From NCBI GenBank assembly GCA_023079485.1, contig CM041083.1:168475400-168539399 (forward strand): a stretch of 64,000 nt of DNA. Reading direction: 5' to 3'. The stretch is from Archilochus colubris (Eukaryota; Chordata; Aves; Apodiformes; Trochilidae). The notes beneath the pieces are model-generated. The model was not told where the DNA came from and made no database searches. It was given only the letters and a program-made list of their open reading frames with translations. This document shows, piece by piece, positions 23,665 through 38,222 of this stretch; positions within the stretch are counted from its first letter, which is position 1; each line of letters opens with the position of its first letter. Made by a program: the position numbers and the translations under genes.

Positions 23665-25699
23665 GTAAAGAATGAGTTCACATAATAAAGCAGTGTAAAG
23701 GTTTTCAGTCCTGGAAAGACACACTTGGAGATTTAAGTAAACAAGAGGTCAGTCTTAAAGGTGGAAGTTTAATGGAAATCAAGGAAGATCTGGCACATGG
23801 GAAACTTACAAAAACAAGAAGCTACCAGGGAAAAAATGAAAGAAAGCACAGTTTCCAATTCCACTGTGATTAAAATTCTCTAGATCTATGGAGAAAAAAA
23901 AAGAGGAATATGGAGAAATAGAGATGGTCAGATGGACCAAATAATTACAGAAGATTTAAAAAATAAATCTTATATATGAGTTGAGAAAGCCAACGGACAA
24001 AAATATAGTCATTTACTCAGATAATTGTATAGAATGAAGAAACAGAATTAAAATAGCAGAACTGATGAAAAAAAAAATTAAAAGCCTTTAAAAATATATT
24101 GGGTGAGGGAAGCAACATACTGCTGAGAAAGAAGCCCATAGACACAGAGGTCAAAGAATAAATCCGTAGAAATGTTCAAGAAAATCTTCCTTTATAAATT
24201 AAAAAAAAAAGGTTTTAATTTTTAAAAATATATTCAGAATCTTCTGCAGCATACTTTGAACACCACTCCATTATACAAAGGACACATGAGGGTACAGCAG
24301 TTTTCAGACAAAATCAAGAAGGTTTCATCAGGTGAGTAAGGAAAAATAGTCAAATTTTCTACACTGACACAGAAGCACAGGAGTAAACATGAAGAACACA
24401 AAAAACTACATTGCCTGCACCATTACTCATTATCAAAAAAAAAAAACATGGCTTTATTTCTGCAGTTTAAAACAACAGAGGTTTACTTTCTGCATAGTTG
24501 TATGCTTGAAGAGTTCCCTTTTACTGAAGAAAAACACATTTCTCCCTCACAGTCCATTGAAGATACATTTCTAGCATAGCCTATCTTTATATAAAGACTT
24601 TCAGTGAAAGTGGAGAAACAAACATAGTCATAACTGATGAAAATAAGACCTCTCTTCAGGGGAATACCCTGAGAATGTACAAGCATGCATATTTCTCTTT
24701 TTCTCTCTTATTTTTGAGATATCTTTTTGTTTTGTTTTGTTTTGTTTTTTAGGATGAGATATAAGCATGTCACCGGTGGGCCATGGCACCAAGCTCTGAG
24801 AAGTAGTTTAGCTAATTCCAGAAGAACCCATGAAACAGACTGTGCCAGATACATCAACCAAGGCTCAGTTACAAAAAGATGGGGAACCAGAGATGCTCTA
24901 ATGAATATTTCTTTCCTGGATCTTGCTTGGCAGAGACACACTGAGATTCCTGCTGGGCAAGTAAGAGAAAAAAATATCCTGTGGAAGAGGTACAAGACTT
25001 CCATGATAATAACTCACTGAGTAAAAGTATTCCAAAATCGAATCTAATAACTGCACAGAAAAAAAAATCTATTCTACTTTGGAATTCAAAGTATCATAAA
25101 GCTAGGGAACTGTGCAAGCAACATTAAACAAGACAAGCAAAATGTAATTCGGATCACTTGTAACAAAAGCACAGAATAAGGAATGGGAGAATAAAACTGT
25201 GAAGGCTGCCTAATGCTTCCACAATTAATAGATCTACTTTAAAAAAAAAAATCAATTCAATGCAAAGTTAGAAAGATGTCAGGAAGGAGCAATTATTCAT
25301 GGCTAATTACTTTTTAGAGGATGATGACAATGGGTTAGTTTTCTCTGGTATTGATGAAGAAAAACCTCTGGGGAAATCATTTGCAAAGGTTACCAAGGAT
25401 ATGAATTATTCTCTGATATGTATGAAGTACAAGAATATGAAAGAACAAGTAAAATACTAGTGTAGTGAAGGTCATCAAGACAACTCAGCTAATAGCATAA
25501 ATTACCACTTTAGAGATTCAAACATGCCATCAATATGTCTAATAATGAATGATCTCCTGGAAGGGATGATTTGTTATGAACTGTTCAGATACTCACCAGA
25601 AAGACTTTAAAATAACCTGCTTTAAGAGAATATAGCAAAAGACAAAATTACAGAGTGAATATGGACAAAAAGAAAAACAAAAAACCAAACAAAAAAACC
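23665..25699. other. Unique A-rich sequence with (TTTTG)n
   Basis: Holds several A runs (24061-24080, 24201-24210, 24436-24447) and a (TTTTG)n tract at 24724-24750. Open frames of 97-98 codons overlap on both strands at 24708-25020. I see no homology or splice support for them. Confidence 0.45.
24724..24750 (+). repeat. (TTTTG)n microsatellite
   Basis: Four TTTTG units followed by six T, the same motif as at 6266-6294. Confidence 0.9.
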
Positions 25700-26225
25700 C
25701 CCAGCCCTTTATACAGGACTATCCTGAAATCCATTCTCTTTCTGTAATGTTGGGTTATGCAGCACATCCTCTGGTCTTCCACTCATTGCCCCTCCCCTCT
25801 CCAGAACTGTTACCATGGTCTTCTCCATTTTATCTTCTCTCTCTTTTGTGCTCTTTCTTATCCATGCTTGTGGCTTCATAATCAGTTTCCTTCTTCAATA
25901 CATCCACTCACAACTATCTTGCCCCTAACATAGTCAGCAATAGCCTTAATCTCCTGGAAAATCAGCCTGCCTCACAGCCCCCCTGTCTCCATCCTAATTT
26001 ACTCACAGTTGTTCACATCCCTGCTCCAAGTACCCTATAACATTTGAAAATTTGATTACAGAGCCCATAGCACTCATTATAAATCATCTTTCTCATCCCT
26101 CTCTTCTGCCTTTCATCACCACCTCTGCCATTTACCTTGTCCATTATCCTTGTCTTTACCCATTTCTGTGGAGCTTTCCCTTTGTGTTTTCATTTCTTCT
26201 CATTCTGACTTTACTCAGTAGGATA
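25700..26225. repeat. Pyrimidine-rich, strand-asymmetric block
   Basis: About 500 bases in which C and T greatly outnumber purines on the + strand, with many TCTTC, CCTCC and CTCTC words but no simple tandem unit. The sequence immediately to its left (25650-25690) is the opposite, A-rich. No repeat family is recognised. Confidence 0.5.
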
Positions 26226-27544
26226 TTCACACATACCACTGTTACATTTATATGCAACCTTCATACATAGCTGAGGGGCCACATATTAGCTATATTACCT
26301 ACCAGTTACTGCTAGTCTGACTGTGTGATTTGGCAGCAATTCCTTGACTCTAGGAAATGAACACACATGAAGCCTCCACAAATTAAGAGATGTTACCAAA
26401 TTGTTGAGTGGTCTATTAGAAGAAAAAAGAAAGTTGGGTTTCTTCAACCTCAGCATGTCTCTTGTTAAAAAATACCAGGCTTATTATCAACTCCACAGAC
26501 TTCTGTTATAAGACAGTACATAAAAATACCCTCCTTGTATTTATAAAAATGAGTGAGCATGTGATTCTGTTCTAAATGAAGGGATTAATATTCAGATTAT
26601 AAGGTATGAAAATAAACAAAAGGCCTAGCCTGCCATTTTCATACATTTTGATCTTCAGTGATATTTATCTTGCAATAAGCAGCCTACCTCCAGGCGTGAC
26701 AGGAATATGTCATCCATTCTTTCCAAAGTTACTTTGCTATGAGGGAGGCCTCCTCCTTCCCATGGTAACAAAAAAAAATTCTTGTGAGGAATAACCAGGT
26801 CAACAATAAAGCCTTGAGAAAGAGCCTGACCCACCTTTGAAAGCCATCACTGTGGAGACATCTGAGGGCAAAGGGACTGCTACTGTCTGGCAGACAGTGC
26901 AAGGGAAGGGGAGTGTTTCATGAACAGCTCACCTACCTTGGCAGCTAATAAAATCAGTAGACTTAATCTGGCATAAAAGTATTGTGGGGAGAATCAGACC
27001 TTTGTAGCAGAAGTAATATTGTGTTCAACCTGATGAAAACTGATAAACTTGTCATCTAAAATCCTGACCTCCTTAGAGCTCGGTTGGGTACAAAGGGCAG
27101 GAAAGTTTTAATGCAAATATTTCCTCTATAAGCCATAAGAACAAACATCTGTAAGTGAGAAGGTTGATTTTCAAGCACATTTTCAAAGATGAAACTTATT
27201 TTGTTTTTAACAGCAATGAGACTGCATTTTTCTGCCTTTTGAATCTGGTCTGATCACTGATTCCTGGGCAAACAATGTTGGAATGATGCAACAAAGAGCT
27301 AAGCTTGCAGAGCAGTCTCTATTTCAATGCTTTTGCAGAAAACTTGTATATAATATTGTGAACACACAAAGAACAAGTAGGAAGAATAATAATCAATCAG
27401 ATTGCAAGTACAGAAGTGATACTTTTTATGTAATTATAGATTTTAAATAATCCCATTTGTATTTTAAAAAAATCATTTTCTCTGAGCTACTGAACTGTTA
27501 GCCTCTAAGAATATTGTTTGTTCTCTGATGATTGGAAGACACTT
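26226..27544. other. Unique sequence, no gene seen
   Basis: No exon, RNA or repeat recognised. Confidence 0.45.
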
Positions 27545-27614
27545 AAAAGGAAGGAAAAAGGAAGGAGGGAGAGAGAGTGAGAAAGAAAAGGAGGGACAGA
27601 GAAAGAAGGAAGAA
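27545..27614 (+). repeat. Purine-rich (GGAA/GAGA) tract
   Basis: About 70 bases almost entirely A and G, with GGAAGG, GAGAGA and GAAAGAA units. Two 9-base copies of GTTCATTAG follow shortly after, near 27669-27686. Confidence 0.85.
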
Positions 27615-29510
27615 CTCTCTCTGTGTGTATGTGCCTGTATTTGCAGAGCCATTTGGACTTCATTAGATATGTTCATTAGGTTCATTAGGTGAAAGTGTCA
27701 TTCTCAAAAGAGAAAAAGAACAGATTTTATCTGGACCATCTATTAAAATGGTGTCAAAAGTTATAAATTCCAAAGCATAATGTTTGATGGTAAACTGTCA
27801 TAGAAGAAATTGATTCATTATAAAAATGCTAGAAGTGCATACCTCTCATTGACTGTTTATCATTGACTGCCTGGGATGCTGATAGGAAATGTCTAGCTAT
27901 AATTTATATTTCTGATGACTCTCAAATCTATTACTCACCATTCTCCAGTTTTATAGCTCCTCTGGACAAAATAGAAATTGAACAGGCAGACTAGGTTAGG
28001 GGAGGGGGTGGTGGAATTTTCTGTTGTTGCTGTTTTCTGTTACCTCATCCCTCCAGCCTGAGCTGTCCCTCACATGTGATCCGACCTGCACTGCCCAAGT
28101 GTTTCTCAGAAAACAAGGTTTAGAAATAAAAAACAAAGGAGGGAGATATGCACACTTCAAGTCCTGTAGCAATTTGACTTTAACAATTAAAAACATAGTA
28201 TTAACAGTCTTAATGGTGCAGTCAGATGTGGCACTGGGAATATCTCTATTATGGGTAATACCCTAACATGGGTAAGAGGAGTTTTAAGAGTATAAAGATT
28301 TGGAAATGATTCACTGGGAAAATAAAGAAAATAAATGTTTTAAAATGGTCAGTAAGCCAAAGACACATCTGCGCTTGTTCAAGGGATCTAATCTTGTAAA
28401 GAAATCCTAAGTCTGCAGAAACGCCATAATAGAATCAAAGCTAAAACTTATATATGAACCACTTCTAATTAAAAATTAGAGTTTAAAATTCATATAACTG
28501 TGTACATAACTTTTTTTCCCCTCTTAGACTTAGTCAATTGCCAACATTGTACTTGCAAAAGGCTTCAGTGAAGTTAAGAAAAGGGGGGTTTATTCTATTT
28601 CTTCTAAAAGTGGTGTACAGATTTGAGCTTTAGAAAACTACTAAAGCACTCAAGCTCATTAGCTCTGCTCTATGCAGCAGCACCTAAACCCAGACTCTAG
28701 AAGCACAGGTTTTCTATGCAATTTCTTATGGCAGGCTGTATTTCTCTGTTATTGACTACATCTATTGCATTTCTTCCCTTCATAGCACTTCTGCAACTGC
28801 TAGAAAGAGGACAGGCAGTAATAGCAGATCTTAGAGAACTATTTTTCATGTTAATATTGCATTCTGGTGTAGCACAATTTAGCAAGAGAGAATCAATTCC
28901 TCTCACTTCAGACCTCCATGTAATCTGATCCAACAATTAATCGCTCAAAATTTCCAGATTGTTTTTTACAATATTAACATTCAATAATATGTTTTTTCTC
29001 CAAGAATTAGTTCATAATACTTCATGTAAAAACCACGTATGATGAAATCCTAGCAGGTATCCACTGTGATGTATTCCCCTGTTCTGTAAGGACTGGGTCA
29101 GTGTCATTCTGTCTCTGTGCAAGATTAAAGCTGTGGTTTTGCAATGTGTAAATTCAAATCTTGACTATTTTATTTAAGATTTTATAATCTGGATGAGCAA
29201 ATCCTACCAGATCTAATCCAGAATACTGGATTTTACCTTGGAGAAAGTCAAAGGAGTTTAGAATGGAAGTTTCCTCATCTCTAGGAAATCTATCTATGCA
29301 AAAGATAGTCTCTACTCCCTTAAATATAACAATATTATCAAATCTAAATTTTCGTTTAAAATTCTTTAAGGTCATTCACTTTCTTATGACTATATTGTCA
29401 CCAAAAGAGATTTTCTATGAGTCAGCCTGTTATCATGAAAATCTTCTATCTTCCCATAAATAGAATAATAAGTTAAACTTTCACTAGTACTGGTAGCTTT
29501 ACTCTGATTT
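27615..29510. other. Unique sequence, no supported gene
   Basis: A minus-strand acceptor/donor pair encloses 23 bases at 27939-27961 (ATG|GTGAGT donor). It is too small to support as an exon. Confidence 0.4.
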
Positions 29511-29531
29511 GATGGATGGGATGGATGGATT
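29511..29531 (+). repeat. (GGAT)n microsatellite
   Basis: Interrupted GGAT/GATG units, about five copies. Confidence 0.8.
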
Positions 29532-32530
29532 ATGTGGATAAGCATGTAAAAGTAATATAATATTATAAAAGTAATATACCCAAGTAACGAAGGCACAAAT
29601 GTTGAATTACACTATAACTGCCTAAATCAAAGCTGTTTTCTATATAGCATAAGAAAGGTTTAAGTGAATGTCAAATGTCAAAATAACTAGGCAGGAAAAT
29701 TACTATTCAAAAATTGTGTGATGGCAGATCAAATCACACACCATAGTTAAGAAGAAATTTATCCACAGCAGGTTGTGTCCAGTTAGCCACAGCTAACATT
29801 AAAGGTCTGGAGGCTGTGTTACATTTGGACTGGAGATATAAAAAGGTGATATGAGTATTTGCTTGTCTCCTGTAACTTACAGACATTTGGAAAACAGCTT
29901 ATTATTTGGATTTCCAGAACATGGTGATTATATAGTTTCTGCCATTGTTTGCATCACAGGCTACCTGAAGGCCAATAAAGCCAATGGAACTGCAGTCAAA
30001 GGCCCCCAGACAGAAGATTGTCCATGGACTTGCAGCAAGACCTAATGCAGCATGAAACACAAGTGCCTGGTATGCACAAATTTGAAAAGGAAAACAAGCT
30101 ACTTTTATGGAGAAATTAAAAAGAGGTCATTAGCCATGCAAAACCAACTGGAGTGAGGAAGGATGAAAAGGGGAAAAGTGCCCGGTAAAACAATGAAAAG
30201 ACTCAGCCAAGTGCATAAGGGGCCTGCAATACCTCATAGAAAAAAACTAATTATATTGTGTCATTAGGCTGGACTGAAATAGCTGGAAACAAGAAACTGT
30301 AAAGGAAGGTGAAAATATTGCACTGTCCAGTGTGATGAGAGGTTTTTGCTGCAGGTGGGAGCAGCAGCTACAAGGCTTCAGGAACAGAAAGAGATAGCAG
30401 TGCTTCAACCTTACAGGGCTGGTGCTCCAAGAACTTCACCAGCTGTGGAAAGGATTGGTCAGAATGTTTTTAAGTGAGGTACATTTACCTTTCTGGTTAT
30501 TTTATCAGCCTGTCAAAACCATCTCCTGTCTACCAAGGGGAGTCCTGGTGAAATAACACCTTACCAGAAGCTCTAACCTCCTGTCCAGAAACCTCACTTG
30601 CTCCAAGAAAAAACATTCCTCAGGTTTACTTCTGCTTCTCTTTGCCTTGTAATATATGTCACTTGTTTATTTCATACCATTGTAGAGGGTTAGGGATCAG
30701 TCTTTTTCTTTCTCATACAATATTTTGAAAAGTCTGGTTTTCATTGTATACAAAAAAGAAAACTGTTTTCAAAACCCTGACATTTTTCACTAAACAGTAT
30801 GCAGGAAATTTTTGTCAGCTTGAAGCCTCTGTGCTGGAGAGAAAATTGGTGTTTATCAGTGTTGTTGGGAAAAAAGAAGATGGCTTTAGGTGCAAGGCAG
30901 AATTGGGTATAATTCCTGGAGGCTTGACTTGAATTTCATCTTGTGTAATTGCACATTTTCAGAGATTTTGCTTTTTTTTCTTTTCATCAGAGCAGATCCT
31001 ATTACAATGACACTTGGGGAAAAAAATCTGTCCAGGTCACAGCATTTTGCAGGACTAATCATTACAAATCACCACCACCCCTATATCCAATAGACTATCC
31101 AGTCTGCTTCTGAATACCTGCCACAGAGCCCAGTGCTTGCCATTGTAAATTCACCTCCTCCACAAAACATAGTTTTCCTCTCTAACCTGCAGGGAAATAG
31201 CAGAACTGCCAGACAATCAAAATACAGGTTTTTGAAAAGGTCAAAGGATTCCAGCAAAATATTATATTTCATGTAGTGTACAAACCACGAAAATGTTGAT
31301 ATTTCACTCCTGAGGGAAAAAAATTGTAACAAAAACAGAATCTGACAACAATTTTTTTCCAGATTTTGGACAAAGACTGTAGCAAAAATAGCAACTGGCA
31401 GCCACCTAGAATAATCTGAATACTGGTTTTTTTTGTTTATAGTCATTCTGTCTTCCCTAAAAGCCTTTAAACAACCTGAATCCTTTGCTATCCGGCAGAA
31501 CTTTGTTGCATGTCAGGGCTACCTCATAAAGGCAATACACAGGAAAAAATGCAACTTACTGTCCCAGAACCTATTCAAGTAGAAATGAACTCAATCAACT
31601 AACTTGCTAGGGGGTGTTTATGTCTCCATCATTTTGGTAGCCCACCAAGGCCACTAGGCTTGTTTATTCCCATACAGCTCTCACCATAGCTCTGATGCAC
31701 TCTACAAGCCAACAAACCCATTAATCATAAAAGCTTTCAAAACTTCCTTAGTTCTAATAGCTTTATTGGAGGTAAGTAACCACCTGAAACTGTATAACCT
31801 CAGGAGCTGCAAAAATTCAGATAGCAGTCTGGAGTAGAATAAAATTGAATTTTCAGCAGCATTGTCTTGATGGGAAGAAGAGAATTATTCTTCGAGTGTT
31901 ACCATGTACCAGAAGGAAGCACTACCTAAGACCAACTATCGAATGTCTAATTGCAGCACTGAACCAAATAATTTGAAATTATAGCTATCTAAGCCAAAAT
32001 GCAAAGTGCATAATGAACAAAGCAATAAATAATAAAATTACACATACTACACGTGATTGCTCATTGAATCAGATCGCAAGTCACAATAAGAGCAAAGAGT
32101 AACAATCAGCCCCATTACTTCACTGAAGAGAAAACACCATAAGCTATTTCTAGCTTCCTCTATCAACATATACTATGAAAACAACAGAGTAAATCTGCAT
32201 TTGAATAAACTGGACCCAACCTTAACCTTATTGCTTTCTCTTTTCCTAGGGGTGGGGTTTTCTTCATACTTTAGAGATGTCTTTGTCACTATATGAATTG
32301 TTATGTAATTCTTTGGTCTCACAATACTGGCTGCTTTCACTCAGAAAACAAGCTGCAGAGCACATCCAAAAGGACAGACTAAAGGCACTGGGAAAGAGAA
32401 GCATCACTTGGGGTCAGGGAAGGTGGTCTCAATTTGTTCTGGTAGATACGACTACATGTCTTCAGTGATATTGCTCCCAGAGACTTTGATAAGCTCAAAT
32501 AGCAGCAGATATTCAGCTGCTATTAGTTGT
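29532..32530. other. Unique AT-rich sequence, no gene seen
   Basis: A minus-strand frame of 121 codons at 31081-31446 is rich in F, L and C with no recognised domain. Nothing else is supported. Confidence 0.45.
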
Positions 32531-32585
32531 TTTATATATATATATATATATATGTCTCTCTCTTTACATATATGTGTGTGTGCAT
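32531..32585 (+). repeat. (TA)n and adjoining (TG)n microsatellite
   Basis: About ten TA units at 32533-32552, then TCTC, TATA and a short TGTGTGTG run. Confidence 0.85.
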
Positions 32586-35500
32586 ACACATAAGGAAGTC
32601 AGATTCTGTCTCAGTCTGATGGTAATCCTTCATTTGTGTTTGGTTTGAAAATGGCCAGTTCCAATCCCACACAAAATAAATAGACTAGAAATACAGTTCT
32701 CACTTTGCAGCATGTGCAAATGGAATGCAGGCTTATTTAAGTCTTTCCAGTACAGCAGCAGGGTAACTTGTGAGAGCATAATTTTGCATTTTGCTGTCAG
32801 AGGGTTTTTTCTGTATAATTGTGAGTATGCATGGCAGCTGACATTACAGGCACTGCGAGTCTGCTCCTTCCCACTGTTACAAGCAATGTCAGAGGAGGTT
32901 CATATGTCCCTTTTCTTGTTCTCACTGCATTATTTATCAAATTAATCCAAATTTAAAATGTTGATGTACAGAATAATATTTTAAACACTTTAATGTGCAA
33001 TGCCAGCTTAACCTTGTCAACCTTCCACCATGGGTCAAAGTTCAGTTTCCTACTGCTTTAACCAGTATTTGTCAATCTTTCTTGCCCTTTTCTATTCTCT
33101 TTTTTTTTTAAAAAATTAAATCTTTCTCATCTGTTGTTTGAGGCTTTTTTTCCTACTCTTCACATTCAGCCAAAAAAGCTATCCACATAAGCCCTTGATT
33201 GTACATATTTATTTTATAGCTGATGACAGCCATACCCAAGAGATTCAGCACATAGGCCCTTGGTACCAACAAACCTAGAGGCAGGTTGAATCTATAATTT
33301 ACTTCTAACCTTGTCCAAATACTGTGTTTTTAATGAAGTGCTTCCTCTAACTCCCTAACATCTATCTACCTATTTGTTGACATCTCGTATCTACTACTGA
33401 CTTGGTTTCACTTACTTTCTGAGCAGGTCAGCACCAATTACCTGTCAGGACCAGGATAATAAGGTCACAGGGACTTAATGGACACCTAAACTGAACAAAT
33501 CACATTGTCACTATGCTAAGTATAGCCTATGACCAGGCTTTTCAAAGTAATCTAATGACATTAGGTTCTCATAAAAACCTTTCTCGATATTGAAGCACGA
33601 GTTCAGCAACCCGGATTTCTCTAATGGTTGTTGCACAATTCCTCTTTCTCATCTGACCCTGCTTTATGGATTCCTTGTACCATCAATCTGAAAATTCATG
33701 AAGATCAGGGTTGCAGGTCTTGGGGGGAAACAGAAAAAGGAATCACTGACCAAAGGAATCACTGATCAAAGACTACACTGCATATGGCAACTGCCATTCA
33801 AAGCCCACCAAGAGGGAAAGAAAAGAAAAACACATAAGAGAGTTGATCATCGTTATAGGCAATGTTTTAGGATGATTTGCCTAACAGTTCCATGTGTTTT
33901 GGGGACTTCAAGGCAAATTAGGAGAAAGGAGGAGAAAAAATGCCCCCTGTATATTTTTCTGCAAAGTAAGTTCCCAGTCCCCACTGTACCTGTTAGTGTT
34001 AGCCCAAAGTTACTTCCTCAACAAAAAATGTCATAAAAGTGTCATAAAAGTTCCCGTGTGTAGGTTTTCAAAATAAAAATTTCTCTTCTCTAGATGAACC
34101 TATTCCTCTTTAGGTCCTAGGCCTTAGTGATATCTAATTAGTATTGGCATAAATTTTGCCTGTGAAATCCCCAGGTTCATGTCACTTAATATTTCCAGTG
34201 CCATAAAGAGAGGCTGACAAAAAAGAAATTAGGATAAACCAATTAGAACTGAATGTTAGATTGCAAATTATTTGGGAGAAGGAACAAAGGAAGCTTTGAT
34301 CATGTATTGCTTTGATAGGGACCTAAGGACAGATATGGGCTCAGCTTGGACACATTAGCATTATGCCAGTGGCTTTCATGGAGTTATGTTCATTGATACC
34401 AGTTAAGGAGCTACTACTACATACTTCCTAACCCAAAATTGTAGGTATATTTGCATTGTAGATGCTTTTTAAAGTGCTACTGCCTGTGTATGCTAAAGAC
34501 AGTCCTTTCATCATGTGACTACAGATAAAAGCAAACAAATACAGGGGAAAAAATAGCTGCATACACTATGGCCTTAGAAAAGAGGGATAAAAAAATCTGA
34601 GGGGAACTAGCCAGGTTTCAAAATAATTCATTAAACAGTTACCACTTGTCCTGTCACTGACTATCAGTCTGGAAATGGATAATGTTCTTAATGTGTCTGC
34701 TTTCATCAGGCATTCTCCCTCTATCACAGTTGGTAACATTAGCTATGCACAGGAAGCATTTTGCAGTCTCTCGTAGCTATCTTATCAATACCACCACAAA
34801 ACTAAGGAAATAGATGGAGAAAAAAAATAATCACAGCAGTTATAGTTTAAAGCACAAAGCTTCTGTCTAGAAGACAAAAAATGCTTGCCCTGTAATCCTA
34901 CATGGCTGTGGAAAACAGAACTTTAATAATCAGGTTGAGACTTGCCATTTAAGTTTGCAGCAGAAAGTCTTTCATATTTTTTGTTAACATTCTGAATAAT
35001 CCTTAAAAACAGTAATCTGCTTAGAATTCATCTTTTAATATAGCATTATTATTTCAGGAAAGCATGCAACAAGGCTGAAAAGGCCTTATTCCAACAACAA
35101 CAACAAAATCAATCCTTTTCTGCAAATTTGATATAGTCAAGCTGTGTACTATTTGAAAAAGTTCACTGAACCATGAAGATTGGCATTTGCACCATAAAAT
35201 TCAGGCTTTATTTGATGAATTTATTGAACATCGCATTTACCTCAACTAAGGTTTAAAGCAATCATACATATTCCTACTGTCCTCTCAAGAAGGAAGCTTT
35301 GAATATGAAGCAAGTCAGATTGCTTCTGGGAATTTCAAAGGGATCTGAAGAGGGACACAGAAAAGACTCATGGTGTTTAATGAAAAATATCTACTTGGTT
35401 CAATTATGACACCAGAGGTTCAGCACACTGAAGGAAAAAAAAAAAAAGTAAAATAGATAAAAAAGACATAGTGCAATAATGACATGAAAGAATTTTTTCT

Positions 35501-38222
35501 CTAGCTTTCTGATTAAAAGTGTATTTTCGTGTCAACTTTAGGAGAAATTATGTAGAAAGCATGTTTGTAACAGAATCTGTTTTAATTTGTCAAAGGTTTA
35601 CATTGTATAAATTGATCACATTAATTGCAGAGATTGCCTCCTCTATTCTTTCACTCTACTCTTGAAAGGCAAACAAGGAGAACCCAGCTCCTGCAATACC
35701 AGTAGGTGTGACAACACCTGCCATCAAAACTTGTTGGCAAGGAGACTAAATGGGAGTTGGCCAGTGTACAATGTTTTTCTTATTGCTGGTGTCAGTCAAA
35801 ACATTGAAGACATCAGTTTTAGGGACCAAATACAGAAGCTCAGGAAATATTTTCCTTGCATGGCCACTTGACAATGACACCAGCCTGGCTGAGAGAGCAG
35901 GTAAGTGGTTCATAGATGATACTACCCTGAATCAAGCAGAGTGTCATATACTTGTTTCTCAGGTGATTACAAATAAGCTTATATTAATGGAGTCTTGCAT
36001 AAGTTTAAATTCAGCACAGTGCATAAAGGCACAACAAGGTCAATGTGCCTTCCAGCACTCTGATCAATAGCAAATTAAGCATATTTAGACAGTACATGCC
36101 AAATCTGACAGCATTGAATGAAAAATGTGGCAACCTTTTATTCAATAATTTGGTCATTTTAGCAATCACACAGAAACGTAGTTTTAATTTGCTGCTTAAC
36201 CAGAGATTCTGAGTCATCTTTTTTCCTGCCTTCTGTAGAAGTATCCTAACCACCAAGTGACACAGCAGGCTGAGAAGGGATGGGACTATTTGCCTTTTCC
36301 CTTGCCCTCAATAACCCACCATATACCTGAAAAAGATTCCAGAGATCAAAATGGATCAGTAACACACAAAAGGAGAATGAAATTCTAGTGTAGGGGCTAG
36401 AGACAGGCAATAAAGACAAGAACCTTGTCTCTGCTTCCTCTAATGTCCCATATTAGATGAAACACTGCATTTTTCAGCAGTCCAGAACTCAAGACTTCTT
36501 CTCCATATTCAAAACAATTAAGAAGGCATTGGAGTGCTAGCAAGATCCCAGCTCCCCAGCTGATAATTTGGCATATGGGAACTACCACAATATCACAGCA
36601 AGAGTTTTTCATCACACAGAAGTGCCTTTTGGTTTCAAGGGTGAATGAAGATCTTTTGAAGAGATATTTATGAACAAAAAAGCTAAGGAACTAATGAGGA
36701 ACTTGGTAGTTTTGTAGTCCTTGGAGTTGAACATTTCACTAGAGGACATTCTCTGGTAGGGACAGCAGAATAACTCTTACTCAGAGGATTTGTCTACTCT
36801 TCTGAGACAAAGATGAGCCTGAGTGTCCACCTTGTTGTCCACACTGAGTAGCTGCTAGTCACCCTTTGTTGCTGCACCACAGCAACTAACTCCAGGGGGA
36901 ATTTCTACTAAGAGGCTTAGTCCAAAGAAGTGTTGAAAAGAACTGGTCCATCACACTTGATTTCTGGGCCAGAAGTCAGTCCCTGGCCCTCTTTTGTGCC
37001 TATTGATGTACCCAAGAAGTACCCATCAGTGATGTGAGATCAGGGTCCTGTGTCCCTGAGTAGTGCAGCAATAGGAACTTTCCAGGTGAGTGAGGGAGTG
37101 TGAATTAACAGACTCCAGAGAACTAACAAGAATGAGTTAGGTGGCAGAAGGAGGTTCAATACAAAAATCAGTAAGTAAATAAATGGAGCTGCTGGGAAAA
37201 GAAGCTGTAAGTTTGATGGCCCATACTGTAAAGCATCAGACCTGTATCAAACCCTCCCTGGATTCAATACACTGAATAAAGTGTTCCTTCCAGCTCTGAT
37301 CACTCAGTAATTAGTTGACAGAAGCAAGCAAATACAGTCACAACTCATGAGAATATATTCTTTGTGACTGTGAGCTAATTTTCTGCCTTGAAAGCTTGCA
37401 GGATATGGTGATGACCCTTAAAAAAAAAAGAAGTTTGTTTTCTGACTGCAGCCAGTTGGAGAAATAGTGCTTTGATATTGCTATCTCACCATGAATTTAA
37501 AGGATATAGATAATTTACAACCTTGATTAACAATCTCAGAGCTGCAATAGCTCATCGTCTTTACATCCCATCCTTTTTATTGAATATGTTTAAGTATTCA
37601 TGAACACATGATGGTAATCTTGTTAACACTATGAAAAGCAATGACATCCTCATTATAAACTGCTTGAAAATGCTCATGATCCTTTCACCAGAATGGGCTT
37701 TGTACAATTAGAAGCCTGAAAAAGTCACAGGTACACAACACTCAAAGTGATAAAATTGTGATTGTAAGATACAATGGCATTGTAATGTCCAGGGCAGTAG
37801 ATTTTATAGCTACAGAGAGAGGACAGGTCACACTACTGCTTCTTCTAATACAAATTTCTCTTAGGTGTGATGCATCTGCACCCCCCTTGCAGATTCAGGC
37901 TGAAAACAATTGCAGGTTCAGTGGCAGGTATTTGTTTCCACTGGAATCTGACAGGATCTATTTAAGGTTCCTTGCCTTTCTCATTAGGGTGTTAAAAGTT
38001 TTGCTTTCCAGGTTCAAAAAGGACCTTGAAATGTTTGACTATGATCTTTCCTTGTTTCTCCAGAGATAAATTATACCATTTATTATCTTTTTATCTTTTA
38101 TTATAGGTTAACAGCTTGCTCTAGAAGTGGGTGTGCTGAGTTTTTTGGTAATGCAAATGGGTTTTGGTTACAGTCAACAGGAGGTTCAAGTGGAGCTGAC
38201 ATCCTGCCAACTCTTTGCATAC
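32586..38222. other. Unique sequence with two short tandem repeats
   Basis: 33736-33767 is two 16-base copies (AAAGGAATCACTGAC/TC) differing at one base, with a partial third. 34029-34050 is two identical 11-base copies (TGTCATAAAAG). A forward segment ending in GCAG|GTAAGT at about 35902 is open for some 115 bases but recognised as nothing. Confidence 0.45.

Noticed and set aside
24708..25020. 97- and 98-codon frames on opposite strands
   Set aside because: Mutual overlap on both strands with a microsatellite at one end. Looks like chance.
27939..27961. 23-bp minus-strand segment with good acceptor TTTGTCCAG and donor ATG|GTGAGT
   Set aside because: Joined in the phase left by the 38-kb candidate it meets a stop at once, and the size is atypical.
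35411..35450. Strong minus-strand acceptor-like poly-T followed by CTTCAG
   Set aside because: No usable donor or open frame follows; the T run is a simple poly-A tract read on the other strand.
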